Below, in pieces: positions 51,842 through 60,548 of a stretch of DNA of 64,000 nucleotides. The notes below the pieces were generated by a model. It was not told the DNA's origin. It made no database searches and was given only the letters and a program-made list of their open reading frames with translations. The stretch is from the NCBI RefSeq assembly GCF_003633685.1, contig NZ_RBKT01000001.1:372001-436000 (forward strand). Direction: 5' to 3'. The stretch's first letter is position 1. Every line of letters begins with the position of its first letter. The translations under genes and the position numbers were made by a program. The stretch comes from Micromonospora pisi (GTDB lineage Bacteria > Actinomycetota > Actinomycetes > Mycobacteriales > Micromonosporaceae).

Positions 51842-54800
51842 ACAAGACCTCGACGACGTACGCCCAACACGCCGTCTGGTTCACCGAGCAGGCCGGCGTC
51901 GCGGGCGGCACGTACCAACTGGCCCTCGGGATCAGGTTCGGCGCCGATCTCGACCAGTCCGCGCTGGCCGAGGCGTGCACGGCGGTGATCGACCGGCACG
52001 AGGTGCTGAGCACAGCGGTCGAGCCCGACCGGGACGGCGTTCCCGCCCTGGTCCCGGCCGCCGAGAAGATCTCCGTACGGCACGGGGAACTGACCGACGA
52101 CCGGCTGAGTACGGAACTGACCCGACCGTTCGACCTGCGCCAGGGGCCGCTGGCCCGGTTCACCCTGCTGACCTCGCCGACCCGGGGCCTGCTCCTGGTC
52201 ACCGCGCACCACCTGGTCTTCGACGGCATGTCCAAGGACGTACTCCTCGCCGACCTGGCGGCCGCGTACGAGGCTGCGGTGGCCGGCCGACCGGTCGACC
52301 TGGGCCCCGCCGCCGACCCGTACGCCGGGGACGCGGCGGCCGAGCAGGAGCGGGTCACCGCCGAACTGGAGCCGGCCCGGCGGTTCTGGGACTCCCGCTG
52401 GTCACCGCCGGGCGGGGTGGTCCTGCCCGGACTGATCCGGGTGCCGACCTCGGCCGAGCCCGGGCAGAGCCGGGAGTTCACGCTCGCTCCCGAACTCGTG
52501 CACGGCCTCGACCGAGTCACCCGGGAGATCGGCGTGACCCGCTTCGAACTGCTGCTCGCCGTGGTGCACACCCTGCTCGACCGGTACGGCAACCAGGATC
52601 TGCCGGTGGGCGTGGGCATGTCCACCCGTACCGCCCGCAGCGCCGGCCGGGTCGGCCTCTTCGTCAACGAACTGCCGACGTACCCGCCGGACCCGTCCGG
52701 CTCCTTCCGCGACTACGCGCACGCGGTCCGGACCGGGCTGCGGGAGGCGTACCGGTTCCGGCACGTACCGCTCGCGCGGGCGGTGAACGGGCTGCGCCCG
52801 GCGCCCGCGCTGACCCCGGTCTCGGTCGGCTACCGCCGCCGGGCGGCCGCGCCCGAGTTCGCCGGTGCGGCGACGGAGGTCGTCTGGAGTCTGTTCAACG
52901 GGACCGCCCGCAACGCGCTGCACGTGCAGGTCGTCGACGGTTCGGACGCGGTCACCGTGAGCCTGCAGCACAGCCCCGCCGCGATCGACGGCGCGGCCGT
53001 GGACCGGATCGGCGCACACCTGCGCACGGTGCTGGCGGCGGTGCTCGACGACCCCGACCGTCCGATGGTGACGCTGCCGCTGCTGCCGCCGGACGAGTGG
53101 GCCGGGCTGGTCGACGACGGCAACGCCACCGCCCGCGACTATCCCGTCGAGGCCACCGTCCCCGAACTCTTCACCGCGCGGGTACGCCGCCACCCGGAGG
53201 CGGTCGCCGTCGTCGACCGGGACCGACGCCTGACGTACGCGGAGCTGGACGCGGTGAGCGGACGACTCGCCGCGCTGCTGGGCCAGCGGGGCGTCGGGGC
53301 GGGTGCGCTCGTCGCGATCGCCCTGGACCGGTCCTGGCAGGCGGTCGCGGCGCTGCTGGCGGTGCTGCGGCTCGGCGCCGCGTACGTGCCGGTCGACCCC
53401 GCCTATCCGCCGTCCCGGCAGGCGATGCTGCTCGACGACGCCGATCCCGCGTTGGTCGTCACGACCGCACCGGTCGCCGCCCGACTCGACCCGCGAACTC
53501 CGGTGTTCGTCGTGGACGACCTCGACGCCGGCATCGAACCGGATGGGATCGTCACGGGGCAGGCGGCGCCGGTCGGCCCCGACGATCTCGCCTACGTGCT
53601 CCACACCTCCGGCTCGACCGGCCGTCCGAAGGGGGTCATGGTGCGCCACGGCGCGCTGGCCAACCTGCTGTTCGGCCTCGGCGACCTGCTCGGCGCCGGG
53701 CCGGCGCACCGGTGGCTCGGGCTGACCTCGCTCTCCTTCGACATCTCCGGGGTCGAAATCTTCCTGCCGCTGGTCACCGGTGGCAGTGTGGTGGTCGCCT
53801 CCGGTACGCACGCTGCCGACGGGCCGGCGGTGTGCCGGCTGATCCGGGAGCAGCGGGTCACCCACGTCCAGGCAACCCCGTCAGGCTGGCGGATCCTGCT
53901 CGACGCGGGCTTCGGCGGCCCGGACGCCGGCGGGCCGGACGCCGACTCACCGGACGTCGGCTCGCCGGAAAGCGGCGGAATCGTGGCGCTCGCCGGGGGT
54001 GAGGCGCTGCCGCTGCCCCTGGCCCGGGAACTGCGGGCCCGGGTGGCCCGCCTGGTCAACGGTTACGGGCCGACCGAGGCGACCATCTACGCGACCGCCG
54101 CCGACCTGCCCGAAGGGCCGCAACGGGTGACGATCGGGCGGCCGTTGCCGAACACCCGCGCGTACGTGCTGGACGCCCGGATGCGGCCGGTGCCGGTGGG
54201 CGTACCGGGCGAGCTGTACCTCGGTGGTCCTGGGGTGGCGAGCGGCTACCTGCGCCAACCGGAGCTGACCGGGGAGCGGTTCGTACCCGATCCGTTCGCG
54301 CCCGCCGGGTCGGGCGGGTCGGCGGGGCGGCTCTACCGGACCGGCGACCTGGTCCGGCGGTTGCCCGACGGCCGGTTCGACTTCATCGGCCGGGCCGACC
54401 AGCAGGTCAAGATCCGGGGCCACCGGGTCGAGCTCGGTGAGATCGAGGCCGGGTTGGCGGCACATCCGGCGGTGGTCGCCGCGGCGGTCGTGCTGCGCGG
54501 TGACGCGACCGAGGCCACGTTGATCGGGTACGTCGTACCGGCCGGCCCACCGCCCGAGCCCGGCGCGCTCCGTACCCACCTGGCGCGGACCCTGCCCGCC
54601 GCGATGCTGCCGAACACCTGGGTCTTCCTTGACCGGCTGCCGCTCACCGCGAACGGCAAACTGGACCGGTCGGCCCTGCCCGATCCCCCTCCGGACCGAA
54701 TCCTCGTCCCCGGCCCGCCGACGACGCCGGTCGAAGACGACGTGGTGCGACGGATCCGGTCGATCTGGCAGGACGTGCTCCAGATCAGCGACATCGGCCT

Positions 54801-54966
54801 GGACGAGGACCTGTTCGACCTCGGTGGTCATTCGCTCACCATCACCCGGATCAGCGGCCGGATCCACCAGCACCTGGGGGTGGAGGTGCCGCTGGAGGTC
54901 TTCTTCGACACCCCGACGATCGCGGAGATCGCGGAGTTCGTACGAGATTCGGGAGGTGGGCGATGA
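51838..54966 (+). CDS. NRPS module C-A-T
   Basis: A 1042-residue single-module NRPS. The condensation domain (1-430) starts almost at residue 1 and has HHLVFDG at 124-130, as expected for a starter condensation domain accepting an acyl group. The adenylation domain (450-940) has HTSGSTGRPKG at 589-599; manual pocket reading gives D-I-V-Q-L-G-G-I-Y, nearest to glycine-type codes but weakly so. An Asp/Gly/Ser-rich insertion lies near 690-710. The carrier domain has LGGHSLT with Ser 999. It lacks a release domain, so its product must pass to the C-A-T-TE-MFS protein. It overlaps both neighbours (GTGA, ATGA). Confidence 0.93.
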   Translation: MNKTSTTYAQHAVWFTEQAGVAGGTYQLALGIRFGADLDQSALAEACTAVIDRHEVLSTAVEPDRDGVPALVPAAEKISVRHGELTDDRLSTELTRPFDLRQGPLARFTLLTSPTRGLLLVTAHHLVFDGMSKDVLLADLAAAYEAAVAGRPVDLGPAADPYAGDAAAEQERVTAELEPARRFWDSRWSPPGGVVLPGLIRVPTSAEPGQSREFTLAPELVHGLDRVTREIGVTRFELLLAVVHTLLDRYGNQDLPVGVGMSTRTARSAGRVGLFVNELPTYPPDPSGSFRDYAHAVRTGLREAYRFRHVPLARAVNGLRPAPALTPVSVGYRRRAAAPEFAGAATEVVWSLFNGTARNALHVQVVDGSDAVTVSLQHSPAAIDGAAVDRIGAHLRTVLAAVLDDPDRPMVTLPLLPPDEWAGLVDDGNATARDYPVEATVPELFTARVRRHPEAVAVVDRDRRLTYAELDAVSGRLAALLGQRGVGAGALVAIALDRSWQAVAALLAVLRLGAAYVPVDPAYPPSRQAMLLDDADPALVVTTAPVAARLDPRTPVFVVDDLDAGIEPDGIVTGQAAPVGPDDLAYVLHTSGSTGRPKGVMVRHGALANLLFGLGDLLGAGPAHRWLGLTSLSFDISGVEIFLPLVTGGSVVVASGTHAADGPAVCRLIREQRVTHVQATPSGWRILLDAGFGGPDAGGPDADSPDVGSPESGGIVALAGGEALPLPLARELRARVARLVNGYGPTEATIYATAADLPEGPQRVTIGRPLPNTRAYVLDARMRPVPVGVPGELYLGGPGVASGYLRQPELTGERFVPDPFAPAGSGGSAGRLYRTGDLVRRLPDGRFDFIGRADQQVKIRGHRVELGEIEAGLAAHPAVVAAAVVLRGDATEATLIGYVVPAGPPPEPGALRTHLARTLPAAMLPNTWVFLDRLPLTANGKLDRSALPDPPPDRILVPGPPTTPVEDDVVRRIRSIWQDVLQISDIGLDEDLFDLGGHSLTITRISGRIHQHLGVEVPLEVFFDTPTIAEIAEFVRDSGGGR

Positions 54967-55226
54967 ACGCCGACGACGACCTGCGCCGACGGCTGGCCGA
55001 TCTGGTGCACGAGGTCACCGACGGGGCGGTGACGGCGGACGACGCGCTGGACGCGACCGCCTCGCTGGTCGCCCTCGGCGTGGACTCGCTGGGTCTGCTC
55101 CGGCTGATCGACGCGATCGAGACCGAGTACGACGTCGAACTCGACCTCTCCGCCGGAGGCCACTCCCTGACCACCGTCGACGACCTCGCCGCCCAGCTCA
55201 CCGCCCACCTGCCCGCGACGCCCTAG
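54963..55226 (+). CDS. Free-standing acyl carrier protein
   Basis: An 87-residue carrier protein. The phosphopantetheine attachment is Ser 42 in LGVDSLGLLRLIDAIE. Acidic helices and size fit an ACP. Its ATG overlaps the NRPS stop (ATGA), so it is co-translated with the cluster. It probably carries the starter acid activated by the ligase. Its last bases overlap the end of the convergent glycosyltransferase gene by four. Confidence 0.92.
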   Translation: MNADDDLRRRLADLVHEVTDGAVTADDALDATASLVALGVDSLGLLRLIDAIETEYDVELDLSAGGHSLTTVDDLAAQLTAHLPATP

Positions 55227-56431
55227 TGGTTTCCGTTCACCGCCGTCCCCGTCGCGTTGTCGGCCGGCTGCTCCCGGCCACCCGGCCCGCCGGTGCCGGT
55301 CAACTGCCGCCAGACACGGCACATGCTGTCGGCCACCCCGGTCCAGCTGAACTCGGTGGTGGCCCGGGCGACGCCCTGGCCGGCCAGGCGGCGGGCGAAG
55401 TCGGGGTTGTCCCGCAGCCGTGCCAACCGGTCCACCAGGGCCAGTACGTCGCCAGCCGGATAGGTCAGGCCCGCCGTGCCGAGCACGTACGGAATCTCGC
55501 CCACGTCACTGCCGACGACCGGCACCCCGCAGGCCATCGCCTCCACCAGTACCCGGCCGAACTGCTCCCGCTGCGGAATGCCGATCCACCGGACCAGGTT
55601 GCGCTGGATCACCTCGATCGAGGGCAGGACCAGCACGTCCATCCGGGCGAGCAGCTTCGGTAGGTTGCCGTGGTCGGTCCAGCCGTGTAGCCGTACCCGT
55701 CCCGGGCGGTTCGCGGCGAGGCGTTCGATCTCGGGGGCGAGACTGCCGCCGCCCACCGCCAGCAGGTCGCAGTCGAGCAGCTCGACCGCCCGGAGCAGGT
55801 CGCGTACGCCCTTGTGCGGCTCGAGCCGGCCGACGAAGCCCACGGTGAAGCGGCCGCCCTGCGGTCGGGGCGCCGGCCGGGGCTGGAACAGCGTGGTGTC
55901 CACGCCGAGCGGGACGATGGTCGCCGCCCCCCGGTAGCCCTTGGCGCGCAGCACGCCGAGCGCGGCGGGCGTGATCGGGAAGGCGTGGTCGACGGTGTCG
56001 TACGCCTGCCGCTCCAGGCGGGGGAACGGAACCGGGAAACGCATCACGATGTTCTGGGCGGCGTGCAGCGTGATCGGCGCGGCGGGCCAGTACCGCTGAC
56101 GCATCCGGATCGCCTGCCAGGTGGTCAGGTAGGCGGCCTCGCCGATGACGTGTACGACGTCCGGGCACCGACCGCCGAGCAGGCGACCGGTGCCGGGCCG
56201 GAACAGCGCTGAGGCCATGTGTCCGGTGCGGTCCTCGCCGAGCAGGTGCGGCACCAGGTGGTAGCGCAGGTTCGACCGTTGCCGGGCCAACCGGTCCAGG
56301 GCCCGGTGGGTCGGTGCGGAGACGTCGGCGGCGAGCACCGTGAGGGCCACGTCGGGCCGGTCGCAGAGCGCCGCGAACAGCTCGGTCCAGTGTTCGGTAC
56401 GCCTGCCCCCCGCTGTGATCAGGACGTGCAT
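55223..56431 (-). CDS. GT4-family glycosyltransferase
   Basis: A 402-residue GT-B glycosyltransferase. The C-terminal nucleotide-sugar site has FVGRLEPHKGVRDLL (near residue 215) and the EX7E motif in REQFGRVLVEAMACGVPVV (near 305), followed by SDVGEIPY. The N-terminal acceptor domain begins MHVLITAGG. It has no membrane segment. It may glycosylate the NRPS product or a cell-surface glycan; position at the cluster edge is the only support for the former. A 12-bp inverted repeat (56463-56508) lies 32 bases upstream of its ATG. Confidence 0.88.
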   Translation of the reverse strand: MHVLITAGGRRTEHWTELFAALCDRPDVALTVLAADVSAPTHRALDRLARQRSNLRYHLVPHLLGEDRTGHMASALFRPGTGRLLGGRCPDVVHVIGEAAYLTTWQAIRMRQRYWPAAPITLHAAQNIVMRFPVPFPRLERQAYDTVDHAFPITPAALGVLRAKGYRGAATIVPLGVDTTLFQPRPAPRPQGGRFTVGFVGRLEPHKGVRDLLRAVELLDCDLLAVGGGSLAPEIERLAANRPGRVRLHGWTDHGNLPKLLARMDVLVLPSIEVIQRNLVRWIGIPQREQFGRVLVEAMACGVPVVGSDVGEIPYVLGTAGLTYPAGDVLALVDRLARLRDNPDFARRLAGQGVARATTEFSWTGVADSMCRVWRQLTGTGGPGGREQPADNATGTAVNGNH

Positions 56432-56462
56432 GAAGGTCCCCTTTCCAGAAGGTCGGGGGGTG

Positions 56463-56508
56463 TTTCGGCGTGTCCTGAATCATCATGAACCACCCGACAC
56501 GCCGGAAA
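56463..56508. promoter_or_regulatory. Inverted repeat upstream of the glycosyltransferase gene
   Basis: TTTCGGCGTGTC and GACACGCCGGAAA pair fully apart from one bulged C, 21 bases apart. It could be an operator or a leader hairpin. Confidence 0.4.
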
Positions 56509-56535
56509 GCGCACAACACGTCGATCCGGGGCGAG

Positions 56536-56577
56536 CAAAAATCGGGGCCACGCGACGGTTGCGGTCGCGCGGCCCCG
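56536..56577 (-). terminator. Intrinsic terminator of the YflT-like gene
   Basis: On the leftward transcript, 14-base arms (56543-56556 and 56564-56577) pair with one wobble and are followed directly by five U residues (56536-56541 region). This is the clearest rho-independent terminator in the window. Confidence 0.8.
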
Positions 56578-56606
56578 AGCAGTGCCGGGTGTACGGGTGG
56601 ACCCGG

Positions 56607-57173
56607 TCAGCCGGCCGTGCCGGCCTCGCTGGTGCGCCAGTTCAGCCGGACGAGCAACTGACGCGCCTGTTCGGCCTGCTCCGCCTCGACCGCGATGGCG
56701 TACTGCTCCGCCTGTAGCGAGCTGCGTGAGGTGAAGTCGCGCCGACCTCTGGTCATCGCGTGTGCGCTGGCGCCGAAGATCGCTCCCCAGACCGCTCCGA
56801 TCGCCACCGCGGCGATCAGCACGCCGACCCAGCTTCCACTGCTGAAGATGCCGAACAACACCCCGATGAAGAGCCCGAACCAGGCGCCGCTGGCCGCCCC
56901 GGCCGAGGCCGCGCGACCGGTGGTCAGCCGGCCGATGACGTTCTCCACCAGGCGCAGACCGGTGCCGACGATCGCGGTGTGCTGGACCGGGAACCCGCTG
57001 TCCGACAGGTAGTCCACGGCACGCTGGGCGGCGGCGTAGTCCGGGTAGGTCGCCACGGTCACCGTGGGCGGCGCGAGTTCCGGTACGGCACCGCCGGCCG
57101 AGGGAGGTACGGGCGTGCCGGCCGGTCCGGGTGGCAGGTTGCCGGCCCCGGGGGTCGAGGGTGTGGTCACCAT
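56607..57173 (-). CDS. YflT/general stress protein 17M-like membrane protein
   Basis: A 188-residue protein. A Pro-rich start leads to a domain of the YflT type (VATYPDYAAAQRAVDYLSDS near residue 40, VGTGLRLVENV near 70) and a Gly/Ala-rich central hydrophobic hairpin (about 95-135, GLFIGVLFGIF and VAIGAVWGAIFG) that could insert in the membrane. Related proteins are general stress proteins of unknown activity. An AAGG lies before the ATG at 57173, and an intrinsic terminator follows the stop. Confidence 0.8.
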   Translation of the reverse strand: MVTTPSTPGAGNLPPGPAGTPVPPSAGGAVPELAPPTVTVATYPDYAAAQRAVDYLSDSGFPVQHTAIVGTGLRLVENVIGRLTTGRAASAGAASGAWFGLFIGVLFGIFSSGSWVGVLIAAVAIGAVWGAIFGASAHAMTRGRRDFTSRSSLQAEQYAIAVEAEQAEQARQLLVRLNWRTSEAGTAG

Positions 57174-57354
57174 TACCTTCTTTCGAGGAGTGTCGGGCGA
57201 GAGGTGGGTCGGGCGGTGCGGCGGTGGTGTCACCGTCGACCTTGGCGTGCGGCTGCCGGCTTGGCAATGTTGGTACGGTGTGCCGCCGCCCGTGGTGGCA
57301 CGCGCCGGCCCACCCGCCCGGGGCCGACACCAGGGCCAGCAGACAGGACCACAG

Positions 57355-58662
57355 ATGACTCCCCCGTCCACGACCGGACCGACACCAGCACCGGCGACCG
57401 ATGCCCGATCCAACTGGGCCGGAAACATCACCTTCGGGGCCCGCCGGTTCCACCGCCCCTCCTCCGTCGCCGAGCTGCGTCGTCTCGTCGCCGGCAGCGA
57501 GCGGGTGCGCGCGCTCGGCACCGGGCACTCGTTCAACGACATCGCGGACACGTCGGGCGATCTCGTCTCGGTCGCCGGGCTGCCGGAACGGGTGGAGATC
57601 GCCCAGGACGGCCGGACCGTCACGGTGAGCGCCGGCATTCGGTACGGGGACCTGGCCGCACGGCTGCACGCGCGGGGTCACGCCCTGCACAACCTCGGCT
57701 CACTTCCGCACATCTCGGTGGCCGGTGCCTGTGCCACCGCGACCCACGGCTCCGGCGAACGCAACGGCAACCTGGCCACCGCGGTCCGCGCGATGGAGCT
57801 GGTCACCGCCGACGGGGAGCTCGTCACGGTGAGCCGGGAGACCGACGGTGACCGCTTCCCCGGCATGGTCGTCGGGCTGGGTGCCCTCGGCGTGGTGACC
57901 GCGCTGACGCTGGAGATCGAGCCGAGCTACGACCTGCGGCAGTACGTCTACCAGGACCTTCCCGGCGCAGAGCTGCACAACCGGCTCGACGATGTCCTCG
58001 GCGCCGGGTACAGCGTCAGCCTCTTCACCGACTGGACCGGCACCGGGATCGACCAGGTCTGGCGCAAGCTCCGGGTCGACGGCGACGACTCCCCCGCCAC
58101 GTCCGACTGGTACGGCGCCACGCTGGCGACCCGACCGCTGCACCCCGTACCGGGGATGTCGGCGGTGAACTGCACCGAGCAGCTCGGTGTCCCCGGCCCC
58201 TGGCACACCCGGCTGCCGCACTTCCGGCTGGAGTTCACCCCGAGCAGCGGCGAGGAACTGCAGTCGGAGTACTTCGTGGCCCGGACCGACGCACGCGACG
58301 CGCTCGACGCGCTGGCCACCGTCCGGGACCGGATCGCGCCGGTGCTGCAGATCTCCGAGATCCGTACGGTGGCCGCCGACGACCTCTGGTTGAGCCCGAG
58401 CTACCGGCGCGACAGTGTGGCTCTGCACTTCACCTGGGTGAAGGACACCTCGGCGGTGACCCCGGTGCTGGCCGCGATCGAGGAGCGCCTGGCCCCGTTC
58501 GCCGCCCGCCCGCACTGGGGCAAGCTGCACGGCGTCGACCCCGAGGTGGTACGCGGACGCTATCCCCGCTGGTCCGATTTCATCGCGCTGCGCGACGAGT
58601 ACGACCCGCGGGGCAAGTTCCGTAACGAGTGGAGTGACCGCTACCTCCCCACTGACCACTGA
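57355..58662 (+). CDS. aldO: Alditol oxidase
   Basis: A 435-residue cytoplasmic flavoprotein oxidising terminal hydroxyls of sugar alcohols such as xylitol or sorbitol with oxygen, giving aldose and hydrogen peroxide. The PCMH FAD domain shows GTGHSFNDIA (near residue 59), whose His carries covalent FAD in the AldO family, and LPHISVAGACATATHGSG near 115. The C-terminal substrate domain has MSAVNCTEQLGVPGPWH, FTPSSGEELQSEY and HWGKLHGVDP, matching Streptomyces AldO closely. The ATG at 57355 has a weak AGGA site. It is divergent from the YflT-like gene. Confidence 0.93.
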   Translation: MTPPSTTGPTPAPATDARSNWAGNITFGARRFHRPSSVAELRRLVAGSERVRALGTGHSFNDIADTSGDLVSVAGLPERVEIAQDGRTVTVSAGIRYGDLAARLHARGHALHNLGSLPHISVAGACATATHGSGERNGNLATAVRAMELVTADGELVTVSRETDGDRFPGMVVGLGALGVVTALTLEIEPSYDLRQYVYQDLPGAELHNRLDDVLGAGYSVSLFTDWTGTGIDQVWRKLRVDGDDSPATSDWYGATLATRPLHPVPGMSAVNCTEQLGVPGPWHTRLPHFRLEFTPSSGEELQSEYFVARTDARDALDALATVRDRIAPVLQISEIRTVAADDLWLSPSYRRDSVALHFTWVKDTSAVTPVLAAIEERLAPFAARPHWGKLHGVDPEVVRGRYPRWSDFIALRDEYDPRGKFRNEWSDRYLPTDH

Positions 58663-58880
58663 CCACGGGCCTCCGATGGACGGCGACCACAAAGGTGGGA
58701 AAAACTCACTTTCAGCCTCCATAGTGTCTGATCTAGGACATCTGCGGTGTCGTCCCGGATACGGCGAATAACACCCCGGTAGGCTGGCCAGGCTCACAGA
58801 GCATCATTGCCCGCTTACAGCGGGTGGCGCCTGACCCGTTCGGGCTTGCCGAGCGGATCCCCACCCGACCGGAGGCAGCC

Positions 58881-60083
58881 ATGGAATTCGTCCGACCTGT
58901 CCAGCGGTCCCTTCGCGCGGCCGCCGCACTGGGCGCTGTCGCTCTCCTCGTCACCGCCTGCGCCCTCGGCCCGGCGGGCGACCCGTCCGGCGGCGGCACT
59001 CCGACGCCGAGCGGCGCCGGTCACGGCGGCCACGACAGCAGCTTCGATCCACCAGTGCCGGCCCCGCTCCGGGACGGAGAACGATTCGTCAACCTGACCA
59101 TGCCGCAGCCGTACACCCCGGCGGCACCGAACGGTGGCACCGACGAGTACCGGTGCTTCCTGGTCGACCCCGGACTCACCAACCCGGCGTACCTGACCGG
59201 CAGCCAGTTCCTGCCACAGAACGTCGACCTGGTCCACCACGCGATCTTCTTCCGGATCGCGCCGGCCGAGGCCACGGCCGCCCGCGCGCTGGACGACCGT
59301 ACGCCCGGCGAGGGCTGGACCTGCTTCGGCAACAGCGGTATCGGGCGCGACGCGGCCTGGATCGCACACTGGGCACCGGGCGCGAACGAGACCCTGCTCG
59401 CGCCGAACCTGGGCTACCAGATGACACCCGGCAGCCAACTCGTCATGCAGGTGCACTACAACCTGCTCGGCGCGCCGCCCGGCGCGGTCGGCTCCGACAG
59501 GTCCGGCATCCGGCTCCGGCTCACCGACGGCGGGGCCGACTTCGTCCCCCTGCACACCACACTGCTCCCCGCCCCGGTCGAACTGCCCTGCACGGCGGAG
59601 GAGTCCGGGCCGCTCTGCGACCGGACCGCCGCCGTCGCCGACGTCGCACACCGGTTCGGCGCCGAGGCCGAGGAGGCGGTCGGCGAGCTGAACCAGTACT
59701 GCAACGGGGGCCGGGCGCCGACCGCCGGCACCACCCAGCACTGTGACCACCAGGTCACCGAGAAATCCACCCTGTACGCCCTCGCCGGGCACATGCACCT
59801 GCTCGGCCGCTCGATCAAGGTCGAGCTGAACCCGGGCACCACGAAGGCGCGTACCTTGCTCGACATTCCCGCGTACGACTTCGACGCCCAGGCGATGCAC
59901 CCCCTCTCCGCGCCGGTCACCGTGGAGCCGGGGGACTCCTACCGGGTGACCTGTACGCACGACGCCGGTCTGCGCCGACAACTGCCCGCGCTGCAACCGC
60001 TGCCGCCCCGGTACGTGGTCTGGGGCGAGGGCACCAGCGACGAGATGTGTCTGGGCCTCATCGTCCAGTCCCACCCGGCCTAG
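58881..60083 (+). CDS. Lipoprotein resembling copper type II ascorbate-dependent monooxygenases
   Basis: A 400-residue exported lipoprotein (lipobox VTAC, near Cys 34 by position). The mature part shows the copper ligand set of PHM/DBM-type monooxygenases: HH in DLVHHAIFF, His in MQVHYN, HxH in GHMHLLG, and a late Met in SDEMCLGLI. These would form separate CuH and CuM sites for oxygen-dependent hydroxylation. A His/Gly-rich linker follows the lipobox. GGAGG lies five bases before the ATG at 58881. The substrate is unknown. Bacterial members exist but are little studied. Confidence 0.82.
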   Translation: MEFVRPVQRSLRAAAALGAVALLVTACALGPAGDPSGGGTPTPSGAGHGGHDSSFDPPVPAPLRDGERFVNLTMPQPYTPAAPNGGTDEYRCFLVDPGLTNPAYLTGSQFLPQNVDLVHHAIFFRIAPAEATAARALDDRTPGEGWTCFGNSGIGRDAAWIAHWAPGANETLLAPNLGYQMTPGSQLVMQVHYNLLGAPPGAVGSDRSGIRLRLTDGGADFVPLHTTLLPAPVELPCTAEESGPLCDRTAAVADVAHRFGAEAEEAVGELNQYCNGGRAPTAGTTQHCDHQVTEKSTLYALAGHMHLLGRSIKVELNPGTTKARTLLDIPAYDFDAQAMHPLSAPVTVEPGDSYRVTCTHDAGLRRQLPALQPLPPRYVVWGEGTSDEMCLGLIVQSHPA

Positions 60084-60548
60084 ATGTACCGCCCGGGGAG
60101 GTTGGTCGAGATTGTGTGACGACACGATCTGGTGTCGTAAGTAGGTGAAGGCCTCCGGTTGTGGACTGGCGCTGCCCAGGAGCCGCTCCAGCGACAGGAG
60201 GCCTTCATGTCCCACGCCAACGATGGCCTCCTCGCCCGGCTCCAGACACCAAGGTCATCCATCGAATCCGCCGACTAAGCCTGGATTTCTCAGCAGTCGA
60301 GCGTCCGAAACCACATGGCGGAGTCCGACTCGACGCCTACCCCACATGTCACCGTCACCTGGACGGGACACAGGTTGTCAGGCCCGCCGCCGCGACCAGT
60401 CGGAGGCCGCGGTGGCGCTGCGGGCGGTGCGCACGGGTACGCGCACGATCATCGGATTTCATGGACTGAAGCCGATGTTTCGTGACCGACCCACCGTCGC
60501 CCGGGACCGGGCTGACCACTACATCGTCGGATGTGGTCGAACGAACCG
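60084..60548. other. Non-coding interval with inverted repeats, possible mobile-element relic
   Basis: No credible gene is seen in these 465 bases. A hairpin ACGACAC/GTGTCGT (60119-60138) may end the upstream gene. Perfect 10-bp arms GAAGGCCTCC (60147-60156) and GGAGGCCTTC (60197-60206) flank 40 bases and are followed directly by ATG and a 23-codon frame starting MSHAND, which resembles the leader and first residues of some IS481-type transposases before diverging. No transposase body, terminal repeats or target duplication could be found. Confidence 0.4.
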
